DNA from: JAZQUM01 sp045631305
Lineage (GTDB): Bacteria > Bacillota > Clostridia > Oscillospirales > Oscillospiraceae
Assembly: GCA_045631305.1 (NCBI GenBank)
Contig: JAZQUM010000022.1
Span: 1-60,350 of the forward strand
Direction: 5' to 3'
Length of the DNA stretch: 60,350 nucleotides
Part shown: one piece after another, positions 35,190 to 43,257 of the stretch
Position numbering within the stretch: position 1 is the stretch's first letter
How the letters are laid out: every line of letters begins with the position of its first letter
The notes under the pieces: model-generated
What the model saw: only the letters and a program-made list of their open reading frames with translations
Database searches by the model: none
What the model was told of the DNA's origin: nothing
Translations under genes and position numbers: made by a program

Positions 35190-36041
35190 ATGGCAACTTT
35201 TACCAACTTTGCCACATTATCCTATAGCGGCGGCATCACCAATTCCAACACCGTCACAGGTGAACTTCTGGAAACTCTCTCTGTCACCAAGACCGCTGTA
35301 ACAGATAATTATACCGCGCAGGATAATATCACCTATATCATTACCCTTATCAATAGCGGCACCACGCCTTTGACCAACCTCACCCTCACCGATGATCTGG
35401 GTGCGTACACGTTTGTGGAAGGTCCCGTCTACCCTCTCGCATACACCGAAAACTCCTTGCGCTACTATGTAAATGGCACCCTGCAGCCCACACCCGCCGT
35501 TACCGCAGGGCCGCCTCTTGTAATGAGCGGCATCAGCGTGCCTGCCGGCGGGAATGCCACGCTGGTCTATGAAACTTCCGTCACCGCATTTGCGCCTCTC
35601 GCCTCTGCCAGCACCATCACCAATACCGTTACCGTCACCGGCGGTGGTCTGGCTTCTCCCCTTACCGCACAGGAAACCGTCACCGCTGAAAATACCGCCC
35701 AGCTCACCATCAGCAAGGCCGTCTGCCCCGCCGTGGTCGCTGAAAACGGGCAGCTGACCTACACTTTCGTCATTGAAAATCTGGGCAACACCGAAGCCGA
35801 TGCAGCCGATGCAGCCGTCCTTTCTGACATCTTCGATCCCATTCTCGATCCCATCACCGTTTCCTATAACGGTGTCACCTGGACCGAAGGCACCCAGTAC
35901 ACCTATGACGCCACCACAGGAACCTTCGCCACCCTCCCCGGGCAGATCACTGTTCCTGCAGCCACCTACACGCAAAACACCGACGGCACCTGGACCACTA
36001 CTCCCGGCACCGCCGTTCTCACCATCACCGGCACAGTATAA
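35190..36041 (+). CDS. DUF11 beta-sandwich repeat protein without signal peptide
   Basis: A 283-residue protein rich in Thr, Ala, Val and Asn, beginning MATFTNFATLSY. Two DUF11-type (Ig-like) repeats can be seen: about 29-165 (LSVTKTAVTDNYTAQDNITY ... TNTVTVTGGG) and 170-283 (LTISKAVCPAVVAENGQLTYTF ... VLTITGTV). DUF11 domains usually stand in secreted surface proteins, yet this one has no signal peptide, membrane segment or sorting motif. Similar stand-alone proteins occur in gut Clostridia; their function is unknown, and a spore-surface or mother-cell role is only a guess. GGAGG precedes ATG 35190. It is a single gene with its own terminator. Confidence 0.8.
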   Translation: MATFTNFATLSYSGGITNSNTVTGELLETLSVTKTAVTDNYTAQDNITYIITLINSGTTPLTNLTLTDDLGAYTFVEGPVYPLAYTENSLRYYVNGTLQPTPAVTAGPPLVMSGISVPAGGNATLVYETSVTAFAPLASASTITNTVTVTGGGLASPLTAQETVTAENTAQLTISKAVCPAVVAENGQLTYTFVIENLGNTEADAADAAVLSDIFDPILDPITVSYNGVTWTEGTQYTYDATTGTFATLPGQITVPAATYTQNTDGTWTTTPGTAVLTITGTV

Positions 36042-36046
36042 CGAAG

Positions 36047-36081
36047 AAGAAGGAAACCGTCCATCAGGCGGTTTCCTTCTT
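36047..36081 (+). terminator. Intrinsic terminator after the DUF11 gene
   Basis: 13-bp stem (36047-36059 with 36069-36081) with a 9-base loop and a T run. Confidence 0.85.
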
Positions 36082-36127
36082 TTGCCTCTCTCTGTAAAAA
36101 GCCTCAGGTTCGCTGAAATCTGCAGCA

Positions 36128-36164
36128 AAAAAAGAAGGAATGGCAAAAGCCATTCCTTCTTTTT
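36128..36164 (-). terminator. Terminator of the tRNA-Pro gene
   Basis: A 16- to 17-bp stem (36128-36144 with 36149-36165) with an AAAA loop and A/T-rich flanks. It begins right at the 3' CCA of the tRNA. Confidence 0.85.
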
Positions 36165-36241
36165 TGGTCGGAGTGTCGGGATTCGAACCCGAGGCCTCTT
36201 GGACCCGAACCAAGCGCGATACCAAACTTCGCCACACCCCG
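36165..36241 (-). tRNA. tRNA-Pro (anticodon CGG)
   Basis: A 77-base cloverleaf. The acceptor stem CGGGGTG pairs with CACTCCG with one G-T pair. The anticodon stem is CTTGG/CCAAG with loop TTCGGGT, giving anticodon CGG. The T arm contains GGTTCGAATCC. The 3' CCA is encoded. It reads proline CCG codons. Confidence 0.96.
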
Positions 36242-36253
36242 AAAGCCTTATTT

Positions 36254-36282
36254 ATTATATGGATTTTTTCAAAAGGTGTCAA
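36254..36282 (-). promoter_or_regulatory. Consensus sigma-A promoter of tRNA-Pro
   Basis: A perfect TTGACA (complement of 36277-36282), 17-bp spacer and perfect TATAAT (complement of 36254-36259), 12 bases before the tRNA 5' end. Confidence 0.92.
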
Positions 36283-36509
36283 GGAAAAGAATGACGAAGA
36301 GCCCCAAGGCCTTGATACACCTACCATAACATAATTTAAACAAAACCGCCTCAGTATTCCCCAAATCGCAACCACTAAAGCGGTTTTTAATTTGATTAAA
36401 TTTAATCGATTTCAACTTCTCATTTCACCACTTTTTCTGCAAAATCTGCACGGACCATGGTGCAACAAAAATCGCCTGTTGGAATATTACACTGAAGTCT
36501 AATTGCCAA
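36283..36509. other. Gene-free stretch between tRNA-Pro and the pilus operon end
   Basis: No convincing gene. An 8-bp inverted repeat (36342-36349 with 36380-36387, 30-base loop) followed by a T run is the only structure seen; its role is unclear. Confidence 0.5.
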
Positions 36510-36546
36510 AAGATCTCCGTCAGCTTTATTCGCCGACGGAGATCTT
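36510..36546 (-). terminator. Terminator of the pilus operon
   Basis: 12-bp stem (36510-36521 with 36535-36546) directly after the last sortase gene. Confidence 0.75.
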
Positions 36547-36556
36547 TCTATCATTC

Positions 36557-37180
36557 TTATGCTTCCGGGGCTGCAACACGCTCACAGCGTACTGTGACGC
36601 GAGCCTTGCCGCCATAATTGCAAGTAAAAAGGGACAAATCGTAGCCACTATTCACCATGCCTTCAATATCCGTTGCTGCCACGGTGTAGATTTCTTTCAC
36701 TTCAAAGAAGGTCTGTTTCCCTTCCAGATCCGTAAACACGATACTCTCACCGATGGACAGCGTGCTCAAGCCACTGAAATGTCTCTTATAGTTGTGACCC
36801 GCGATGACGAATTCGCCATCCTGCAGCGTGCCGGAATAGCGGCAGGGAGAAGTTTTCAGCTTTTCCGTGCTCCAATCGCTCTGTATCGGCAAGATCTTCT
36901 CCAGCGCAGGAATGGTCAGCACGCCCATGTAATAAGCGCCATCCAGTTCTGCAACCTGCAAACGCTCAGCATTGTAGCCATCTTCCACATCCAGGATGTC
37001 CATTCCGTCTCCCTGGATGCTTTCCACGATAGCTATCGCTGCAGCATCGCTCTGCACACCCGCCTGATAATCAACCCACAGATTGTAACCAAAAAGGCCA
37101 CCGGCACCCAGAATCAAAACAAGACCCAGCAGGATGCAAATCTTACCTGCGGACAGCCGCTTTTTCTGATTCTGCTCCAT
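36557..37180 (-). CDS. Sortase (second sortase of the pilus island)
   Basis: A 207-residue sortase. One N-terminal membrane segment is at about 12-35. The catalytic residues are His129 (VIAGHN), Cys187 (LSLFTCNYGG) and a C-terminal Arg, probably Arg198 (VTVRCE). It lacks the C-terminal membrane segment typical of class C, so it is more likely the housekeeping-type or class D-like enzyme that attaches finished pili or single LPXTG proteins to the wall. It lies three bases after the small LPXTG protein, so that protein is its likely substrate. Confidence 0.88.
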   Translation of the reverse strand: MEQNQKKRLSAGKICILLGLVLILGAGGLFGYNLWVDYQAGVQSDAAAIAIVESIQGDGMDILDVEDGYNAERLQVAELDGAYYMGVLTIPALEKILPIQSDWSTEKLKTSPCRYSGTLQDGEFVIAGHNYKRHFSGLSTLSIGESIVFTDLEGKQTFFEVKEIYTVAATDIEGMVNSGYDLSLFTCNYGGKARVTVRCERVAAPEA

Positions 37181-37182
37181 AA

Positions 37183-38001
37183 TTACTGCTCCGCTTTCTG
37201 TTTGCGTTCACTGGCAGCACCAATGGCTACCAATGCAAGACCTACAGCAACCATCACGGGGATAGGCCACTGCAGAAGGCCAGTCTGAGGCAGTTCTGCC
37301 AGAGGAACTTCTTCTTCAAAGATTTCTTCCTCGAAACCACCTGCTCCACCCTGAGGAACATCACCGTCCGGGATTTCTTCTTCGGGAGGATCACCAGGGC
37401 TCAGGGGAGGCTCTTCATCGGGGACCTCTTCTTCAGGAGGATAATAAGGTCTGGCTTCTACTTTAGGCTGAGAAACCACATCCATCACCCAACCGTCACC
37501 GGTTGCATTGGTGTAAGGCAGCTGCAGCAGGAAAGGCACAATACCCTTATAGTTGATAGTTTCACCAGTTACCACCAGATAAACACCAACGGGCAGATTT
37601 TCAAACGTAGCTACGCCGCCATCATTGGTCATTGCAGTCCAAGTGGGAACAGTAACGCCTTCTTCCAGCTTGTCGATAGCTTCTTTCAGCACCTTGGCAT
37701 TATTAGTGTTAGCTTCAGCCGTCAAACCGTCGAGCTTAATACGGGTGCTTGCCAGTGCATCTACCAGCTCGAAAACCAGATTGCTGTTTTCAGTCTTGCC
37801 ACTGCCAACCTGATAGAGCGTTACATCCAAATTGGAAACCTTGATGGCGCTGTCTTTTTTCACCAGCGTCACGCTCACGCTTCCCTTGTCTGCCTCGGGA
37901 TCTACAGTCAGTTTGCCTGCAGCCATAGCAGTGCTGCTCATAGCCAGAATCAGCGTCAGTGCCAATACCAGCACTACTCCTACACGAAATTTGTTTTTCA
38001 T
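37183..38001 (-). CDS. LPXTG protein with Pro/Glu-rich wall-spanning stalk (basal pilin candidate)
   Basis: A 272-residue protein with a signal peptide (cleavage near AMA-AG, about residue 28), one SpaA/Cna-B-like domain (about 30-180, with ENLPVGVYLVV), a Pro/Glu/Asp-rich linker (about 183-235) and an LPQTG sorting signal at 237-241 followed by a hydrophobic segment and a basic tail. Small proteins with a proline-rich stalk at the end of pilus operons are usually the wall-anchored basal pilin. ATG 38001 is ten bases after AAAGGA; an in-frame ATG at 38010 is too close to it. Confidence 0.85.
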   Translation of the reverse strand: MKNKFRVGVVLVLALTLILAMSSTAMAAGKLTVDPEADKGSVSVTLVKKDSAIKVSNLDVTLYQVGSGKTENSNLVFELVDALASTRIKLDGLTAEANTNNAKVLKEAIDKLEEGVTVPTWTAMTNDGGVATFENLPVGVYLVVTGETINYKGIVPFLLQLPYTNATGDGWVMDVVSQPKVEARPYYPPEEEVPDEEPPLSPGDPPEEEIPDGDVPQGGAGGFEEEIFEEEVPLAELPQTGLLQWPIPVMVAVGLALVAIGAASERKQKAEQ

Positions 38002-38035
38002 AAGCCTCATTTCCTTTCTCTCGAAAATGGCTTTT

Positions 38036-38860
38036 TTACTTAGTTCTTTTCTTTCTGCCCTTCAGCGACAAAATCGTTACAAAGGCAATCAGCATGGGAA
38101 TCGCCACAATGGGTGTCACGATCAACGCATCTATCTGAATGGCATCTGCCGTTACACGGGCGGCAACTGCATCGATTGCGCTGTTATCCACTCTGTGACC
38201 GCGCACCAGCATGCGGTGGGTGTTGATGCCATATGGTGTGCAGGTGACGAGCGTACAGTAGTCTTCCCCTTCTACAATGGCCAAATCATCCATCTCCTGG
38301 GGCAACACAATCGTAATCTGGTCCACCTGATAGGTCAGCACATCGTTCAGCACCACAATGGTAAAGATATCGCCAACCTCCACCTGATCCAGGTCAGTAA
38401 ACAGTTTTGAGGAAGGCAAACCGCGATGCCCGGTAAGGACGGCGTGAGTACTCTCCCCACCTACAGGAAGAGACGAGCCCGGCATACAGCCGACACCCAC
38501 CTGCAAAACAGCTTCATCCGTGCCCAAGTACATAGGAAGCGTTACGCCAATGGAGCGAATTTCAATATAACCAATCGCTTTGTTATCGGCGCCCAGGTGG
38601 CGTTTATAAGCCTCCACTTCCTCCTCTGTAGGAGAAAAACGGGTATCGTTGGTCAATAGAGACACATTGTAAGCATTGGCTGCGTCCATTTCTTCTTTGT
38701 AAACATCCGGGTCAACCTGTGTCATGCTATCAATGTAATTTGCAATAGCACGGGACTGACTGCGGGAATTTACATAGTTTGCAATCGTAGGATAAAGCAG
38801 CACGGAGAGGCCCACGAGAAAAATGATTCCCAATATAATGGTGGATAAATGTTTTCTCAT
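38036..38860 (-). CDS. Class C (pilin-polymerising) sortase
   Basis: A 274-residue sortase with membrane segments at both ends (about 7-24 and 240-262), typical of class C. The catalytic residues are His145 (LTGHRG), Cys207 (CTLVTCTPYG) and Arg220 (HRMLVRGHR). It should link pilin monomers through isopeptide bonds between the LPXTG threonine and a pilin lysine. It directly follows the major pilin. ATG 38860 has AGGGAG upstream; the frame could be read longer but only into the hairpin. Confidence 0.92.
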   Translation of the reverse strand: MRKHLSTIILGIIFLVGLSVLLYPTIANYVNSRSQSRAIANYIDSMTQVDPDVYKEEMDAANAYNVSLLTNDTRFSPTEEEVEAYKRHLGADNKAIGYIEIRSIGVTLPMYLGTDEAVLQVGVGCMPGSSLPVGGESTHAVLTGHRGLPSSKLFTDLDQVEVGDIFTIVVLNDVLTYQVDQITIVLPQEMDDLAIVEGEDYCTLVTCTPYGINTHRMLVRGHRVDNSAIDAVAARVTADAIQIDALIVTPIVAIPMLIAFVTILSLKGRKKRTK

Positions 38861-38885
38861 AGATTTCTCCCTGATGCTCCATCGG

Positions 38886-38911
38886 GAGCCGGGGGCAAAA
38901 GCCCCCAGCTC
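38886..38911 (-). repeat. Strong GC-rich hairpin between major pilin and sortase C genes
   Basis: 11-base arms (38886-38896 with 38901-38911, one mismatch) and a four-base loop, with no T run after it. It could stabilise the upstream pilin mRNA after processing and so set pilin above sortase expression. Confidence 0.7.
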
Positions 38912-38957
38912 CACGGAGTGAAATGTCTTAAAGCTGTGTTTTGCTATGTAGCGTTAA

Positions 38958-40349
38958 TTACTGTTCGTTAGCCATCTTCTTCTTGGTAACGAAGAGAACG
39001 AATGCAGCAACCATCATCACGCCACCAACGATGTAGAAGATGGTGGTGCCTACGCCACCGGTGCTGGGCAGCTGGAAACCGGTCAGGTTAACGATCTGAA
39101 CGCCACCAGCATAGGTGCCATCACCATTATCGGTAGCCACATTGTTACCAGTAAGAACAACTTCTTCACGGGCAGCCAGCAGATTGTAGCCTTCAGGAGC
39201 TGCGGTTTCTTCCAGATAGTAGGTGCCAGCGCCAAGACCTTCAATTACAACCTTGCCTGCAGCGATGGTAGCACCTTCGCCAGTCTGGGTAGCATCAGCT
39301 ACGCGATAAGTGTTGTTTCCCATATCAACCAGCTTGATTTCGTTGCCAGCAGTTGCAGCATCATACAGCTTGAAGCTTGCGCCATCAAGAACCACGCCGT
39401 CCTTGGTGATCTTGATCAGATCGAACTTGTAGGTTTCAACCTTAACGGTAGAAGGAGCGGAAGTCTGTGCGGAATAGGTCAGCCATGCGGTGTTGTCGTT
39501 GGTTGCGCCATAGATTTCAGCATCCTTGTCGAGTTCAGCAGAGTAAGTAATAACGATCTGTGCGCCATCATCATACTGAGAAGCATCAAGTACTACTTCG
39601 AAAGTGCATTCATCAGAGGGAGCAACGTATGCATAGGGAGCGCCATCAACCTTGATGCTATCGGTATTCAGGGTCAGGCCAGCTTCCATTACATCGTGAA
39701 CGGTGATGTTCTTGTCGGTACCAATGCCGTCAGTAACAACGATCTTGTATTCAACGGTATCGCCAATGGTGTAGTTCTTGTTAGCAACAGTGTCATCGCC
39801 AAAGGTCTTTACAAGGGAGGGAACAGCGTTCTTTTCGATTACACCTACTTCAGCGTCGCTGGTCTGCAGAGCGCACAGAGCACCAAGGCCGGAGTCGATG
39901 AAGTAGTAACCTGCATCAGTAACACTAAGAGTAACGGAAGTGGAGTCAGCAGTTGCAGTTGCCTGAGCGGTCTTGCCAGAAACCTTGTCTGCAAGATACA
40001 GAGCGAAAGCTGCAGCGTCCAGGGAGTTACCTTCTACAACGTAGAGATTAGCATTGGTAGCAGAGGGGGTCAGCTTCAGGCCGTTGCCTTCATAAACGCC
40101 GTTGGTAAGTTCGCTGTCGTTGATATATGCAACAACATCAGTCCACCATGCGGAACCCTTGGTAATGGTATAAGCATAGCCAGTGCCTTCTGCACCAAAG
40201 GTGCCGGTAGCCTTTACATCGAATACCTTATAGGCGTTATATTCTTCGCCTGCTACTGCGTTGGTAATATCAATAGTTGCAGCGGATGCATTAACGGCGA
40301 GGGCCAGCATCATAACGAGGGCCAGAGCCAGAGAGAACAGTTTCTTCAT
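38958..40349 (-). CDS. Major pilin, SpaA type, LPSTG sorting signal
   Basis: A 463-residue secreted protein. Its signal peptide is cleaved after ASA (residue 23). The body contains three to four Cna-B/SpaA-like domains; a C-terminal SpaA domain has the E-box YYLEETAAPEGY (near 380). The sorting signal LPSTG is at 427-431, followed by a hydrophobic helix and KKK. Lys181 in IEKNAVPSLVKTF sits where pilin-motif lysines are found and is the candidate polymerisation site. Sortase C follows. Intramolecular isopeptide bonds are expected. AAAGGAG precedes ATG 40349. Confidence 0.9.
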   Translation of the reverse strand: MKKLFSLALALVMMLALAVNASAATIDITNAVAGEEYNAYKVFDVKATGTFGAEGTGYAYTITKGSAWWTDVVAYINDSELTNGVYEGNGLKLTPSATNANLYVVEGNSLDAAAFALYLADKVSGKTAQATATADSTSVTLSVTDAGYYFIDSGLGALCALQTSDAEVGVIEKNAVPSLVKTFGDDTVANKNYTIGDTVEYKIVVTDGIGTDKNITVHDVMEAGLTLNTDSIKVDGAPYAYVAPSDECTFEVVLDASQYDDGAQIVITYSAELDKDAEIYGATNDNTAWLTYSAQTSAPSTVKVETYKFDLIKITKDGVVLDGASFKLYDAATAGNEIKLVDMGNNTYRVADATQTGEGATIAAGKVVIEGLGAGTYYLEETAAPEGYNLLAAREEVVLTGNNVATDNGDGTYAGGVQIVNLTGFQLPSTGGVGTTIFYIVGGVMMVAAFVLFVTKKKMANEQ

Positions 40350-40420
40350 AGTTGTATCTCCTTTAAATCATTTTAAGATTAATGTAATTAAAAGTTCATT
40401 TTTCGGAGGCAATCATGCTA

Positions 40421-43201
40421 TCAATCAGCAACAACACGTCTCCGTCTTCTCTCCTGTTCCATAAGAACAAGACTTGCGCCGATCATCAGCGCCGTACCGG
40501 TGGCCACATACACTCCAGTACCGATACCACCCGTATTGGGAAGCATCGCGCCGGTGGTGTTAGTGAAGTAAATAGTTACCGGAGCTGTTCCCACAGTTGC
40601 CTGTGCAGTTGCACCATGAATAGCTGCCGATCCATCAGACTCCAGCGTCCAACTGGGGGCATATCCATCATAGTCAGTTTCTGTCACAGTAACGGTTGTG
40701 CCAACGGGCAAACCGTTGATGGTCACGGTGGTTCCTGCAGGAATCTGCAGATCGGTTGCCACACCATTATCATCAAAAGTAATCGTCGTGGGCAGCTCTT
40801 CGTTGGTAGGTTCGTAAGTTAAATCGTAGGTGCCAGCCACTGCAGCATCGCTTGCAGTCTTTGCAGATACTTCAAAAGTAAAGGTGCCACTGTTTTTAAT
40901 CACACCGTCTACCTTGACGTTCTTGCTGATTGCCAGGCTCCCGTTATTTAGGAGTTCTACGTTTACTACCGCCTCAGTTCTGCTATCCTTCATCATGGCA
41001 CTGTAGAGATCGTTGTCCTGAACAAGTGCACCGGGCGCAGTAGTATAGCAAAGGGTGACAGTTGCGCCTTCGAGGGTAGGATCTGCCAAATAACCATTGG
41101 GCACAGTCTCTGTCAAAGTGTAAGTGCCACAAGGAAGACCAATGAAAGAAACTAAGCCGTTAGCATCACTTTCTTCGGTATATTCCTTGCCGGACACACC
41201 AGTCATCGTAAAGGATACACCCTCCATAGGATTACCGCTGCCGTCTACTTTGTTCAGGTAGTAGTTGTACAGCAGACCCTGAACCTGGGGAGAAACGGCT
41301 TCCAGCTGTCCCTCGCTGTTTTCGGTGGCGCTGCTTGAGCCTTTGCCTGCGCGCCCTTCCTTAACAACGATCTTCTTATAATTCAGGACCGTTTCACTAT
41401 TGGTCTCATAAATGCTATCGCTGGTATCTACGGTCTGCGGAGTGTTGTTATACGGATCTGTCTGATTAGGAGCACAACTTACAAATCCATCTGCCTCCAC
41501 ATCCAAAGAAACCTTATAAAGAACACGGTAGTTCGTCCAGAAGATATTGCCGTCCTTGGAATTCACTACTTCATCTTCGGTCGAACCGGCGGCAGCACTT
41601 AAATCCCAGGTGCCTACATTGTTTCTATCAACAGTAAAGGTACCGTCGCTAGTAACAACGCCTTCGAAATTGATATAGGGAACTCCCTGCGCCGTTACAT
41701 TGCTGCCAATGACATCTGTCACAGTCTCAAAAGAAATCTGCGTATCAACGAACAAGTCACCCAAATTCGAATTATTCTTTTCATAGATCTCGATGGTGAT
41801 TGTCCGGTTACCGGATTCAATCTGATTTTTCAGACTGATTCTGTTAACTGCAACAGTCTTTCCCAAAGAGGGAACATACATCAGGAAGGAACCGTTCTGA
41901 CAGTTCGGCGTCTCGCCATAGCAAGATCTGGGTTCCGTCTTATAGGCCGGGGAACCATCCGAAGGGTGAATGTTCAGAATCAAAGTATATTCATGAACAT
42001 TCTCCAGTTCAGGAGGAACATCATCCTCGTCGAAATACAATATGGTGGTCTTACCGGCAACACCTGCAGCGGTTATATCACCCTCATAGAAGTCATTCGA
42101 ATACTTATTGGAACTGGTCAGCACTGAAAAACCGGAACTGTACAGCAGATTTTCCCAACCTGTTTTAGCGCCTACTTCCAAATAAATATAGAACTCATTC
42201 TCCACATCCGTGGACATAACTTCCTTGCGAATTCGTACATTCCCGTCGTCGCTGTATCTATAAGCGAAGTTGGAATCATACTCACCGCTGACAATCTGCC
42301 AGGTGTTACCCTTGGGATCATCACTTAAATAATAGCTTGCCAGTTCTTCATCGTATCTGTTTATACCATAGAATGCCCCGAAAAGTCCAATGCCTTCAGG
42401 CAGCTCGTAGCAGCTATCCTCATGGATATGTTCTTCCAGGCCGCAGCTGAGAATTTCTTCGTAGCACTCTTCGGTGTGGGTGTGAGCAGGAACAGCTTCC
42501 TTTTCTTCCAGACCGCAGGTGTAAACATCCTGTTCTTCGTAGCAAGCGTCTTCGTGGGCATGGCCCGCAGTTACCGTCTTGCCACAAGTCAGGCCGATGC
42601 AGCTTTCCCCGTGGGAGTGAACGTCTGCTTCGTCCTTGCCACAGCTGAGCTTCTGTTCTTCGGTGTAGCAGCTGTCATCATGCTGATGAACAGGAGCTTC
42701 TTCCAAAGTGCAGGTCTGCTCACCAGACTCAGCATCGAAACAACTATCACCGTGGGCGTGACCTGCGGGAGTTTCGCAAGCCAGCTTCTTTTCCGTGGTG
42801 TAGCAAGCTTCGCTATGGGCGTGACCCTCAGTTTCTGCTTTACCACAGGTGTAACTGTAGCATTCTTCTTCGTGTGTGTGTGCTTCGCACTCTTCTTTCC
42901 CGCAGATGCAAACATTCTGCTTTTCAGAAACACATCCGACTTCTGCGTGGGAATGACCTTCCTCACCTTCGCTCGCTTCGGAGCCACAAGTGAACTGCAC
43001 TTCATAGCACATTTCGCTATGTTCGTGCGCATCCATCCCGCAGATTGTTTCATCCGCCATAGCAGAAGCGGGCTGCACCAGCAAATATGTAGTAGTCAAA
43101 GACACTATCAAAGCCAGTGCGGCGAATAAGGCGTATGCCTTACGGCGCTTGGACCGCGCTTTCATAAAAGCATTAGCCATCAGCCTTATGCTTTCATGCA
43201 T
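40421..43201 (-). CDS. Large LPXTG adhesin / tip pilin with Cys-His repeat region
   Basis: A 926-residue surface protein. It has a long, basic signal peptide (hydrophobic about 22-42, cleavage near PASA-MAD at 47), a Cys/His-rich repeat region (54-265), a large beta-rich adhesin-like middle (about 270-630), SpaA-like domains (one with LPCGTYTLTET), and LPNTG at 887-891 followed by a membrane helix and a five-arginine tail. It is the first structural gene of the pilus operon and most likely the tip adhesin. I chose ATG 43201, preceded by AGAAGGTG; the frame is open further upstream but that part overlaps the riboswitch. The start is coupled to a leader ORF. Confidence 0.87.
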   Translation of the reverse strand: MHESIRLMANAFMKARSKRRKAYALFAALALIVSLTTTYLLVQPASAMADETICGMDAHEHSEMCYEVQFTCGSEASEGEEGHSHAEVGCVSEKQNVCICGKEECEAHTHEEECYSYTCGKAETEGHAHSEACYTTEKKLACETPAGHAHGDSCFDAESGEQTCTLEEAPVHQHDDSCYTEEQKLSCGKDEADVHSHGESCIGLTCGKTVTAGHAHEDACYEEQDVYTCGLEEKEAVPAHTHTEECYEEILSCGLEEHIHEDSCYELPEGIGLFGAFYGINRYDEELASYYLSDDPKGNTWQIVSGEYDSNFAYRYSDDGNVRIRKEVMSTDVENEFYIYLEVGAKTGWENLLYSSGFSVLTSSNKYSNDFYEGDITAAGVAGKTTILYFDEDDVPPELENVHEYTLILNIHPSDGSPAYKTEPRSCYGETPNCQNGSFLMYVPSLGKTVAVNRISLKNQIESGNRTITIEIYEKNNSNLGDLFVDTQISFETVTDVIGSNVTAQGVPYINFEGVVTSDGTFTVDRNNVGTWDLSAAAGSTEDEVVNSKDGNIFWTNYRVLYKVSLDVEADGFVSCAPNQTDPYNNTPQTVDTSDSIYETNSETVLNYKKIVVKEGRAGKGSSSATENSEGQLEAVSPQVQGLLYNYYLNKVDGSGNPMEGVSFTMTGVSGKEYTEESDANGLVSFIGLPCGTYTLTETVPNGYLADPTLEGATVTLCYTTAPGALVQDNDLYSAMMKDSRTEAVVNVELLNNGSLAISKNVKVDGVIKNSGTFTFEVSAKTASDAAVAGTYDLTYEPTNEELPTTITFDDNGVATDLQIPAGTTVTINGLPVGTTVTVTETDYDGYAPSWTLESDGSAAIHGATAQATVGTAPVTIYFTNTTGAMLPNTGGIGTGVYVATGTALMIGASLVLMEQERRRRRVVAD
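42407..43042 (-). repeat. Ten-fold HxH/Cys repeat encoded in the adhesin
   Basis: Residues 54-265 of the adhesin contain ten HxH triplets (at 59, 83, 108, 127, 148, 172, 195, 214, 240 and 258) with 22 cysteines. The usual unit is HxH-x3-CY followed 5 to 9 residues later by CG, repeated about every 20-25 residues. The units differ in sequence and length, so this is an old, diverged repeat. Confidence 0.88.
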
Positions 43202-43226
43202 ACGCCACACCTTCTCTCTTTGCCAT
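43194..43226 (-). CDS. Ten-codon leader peptide overlapping the adhesin start
   Basis: ATG 43226 begins a 10-residue frame (MAKREGVAYA) that ends in TGA at 43194. It has the best ribosome site in this region (AAAAGGAG, nine bases upstream). The adhesin ATG (43201) lies inside its last codons in another frame. It could couple adhesin translation to the riboswitch output. It may be chance; its conservation is untested. Confidence 0.45.
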   Translation of the reverse strand: MAKREGVAYA

Positions 43227-43257
43227 AATTTCACTCTCCTTTTAGAGATTGAAACCT

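Noticed and set aside
36342..36387. 8-bp inverted repeat with 30-base loop as a terminator
   Set aside because: The loop is too long for a convincing intrinsic terminator and no gene ends nearby.
42422..43129. + strand frame opposite the Cys/His repeat, rich in Phe and Val
   Set aside because: It looks membrane-like only because it is the reverse complement of His/Glu/Cys-rich repeats; no ribosome site.
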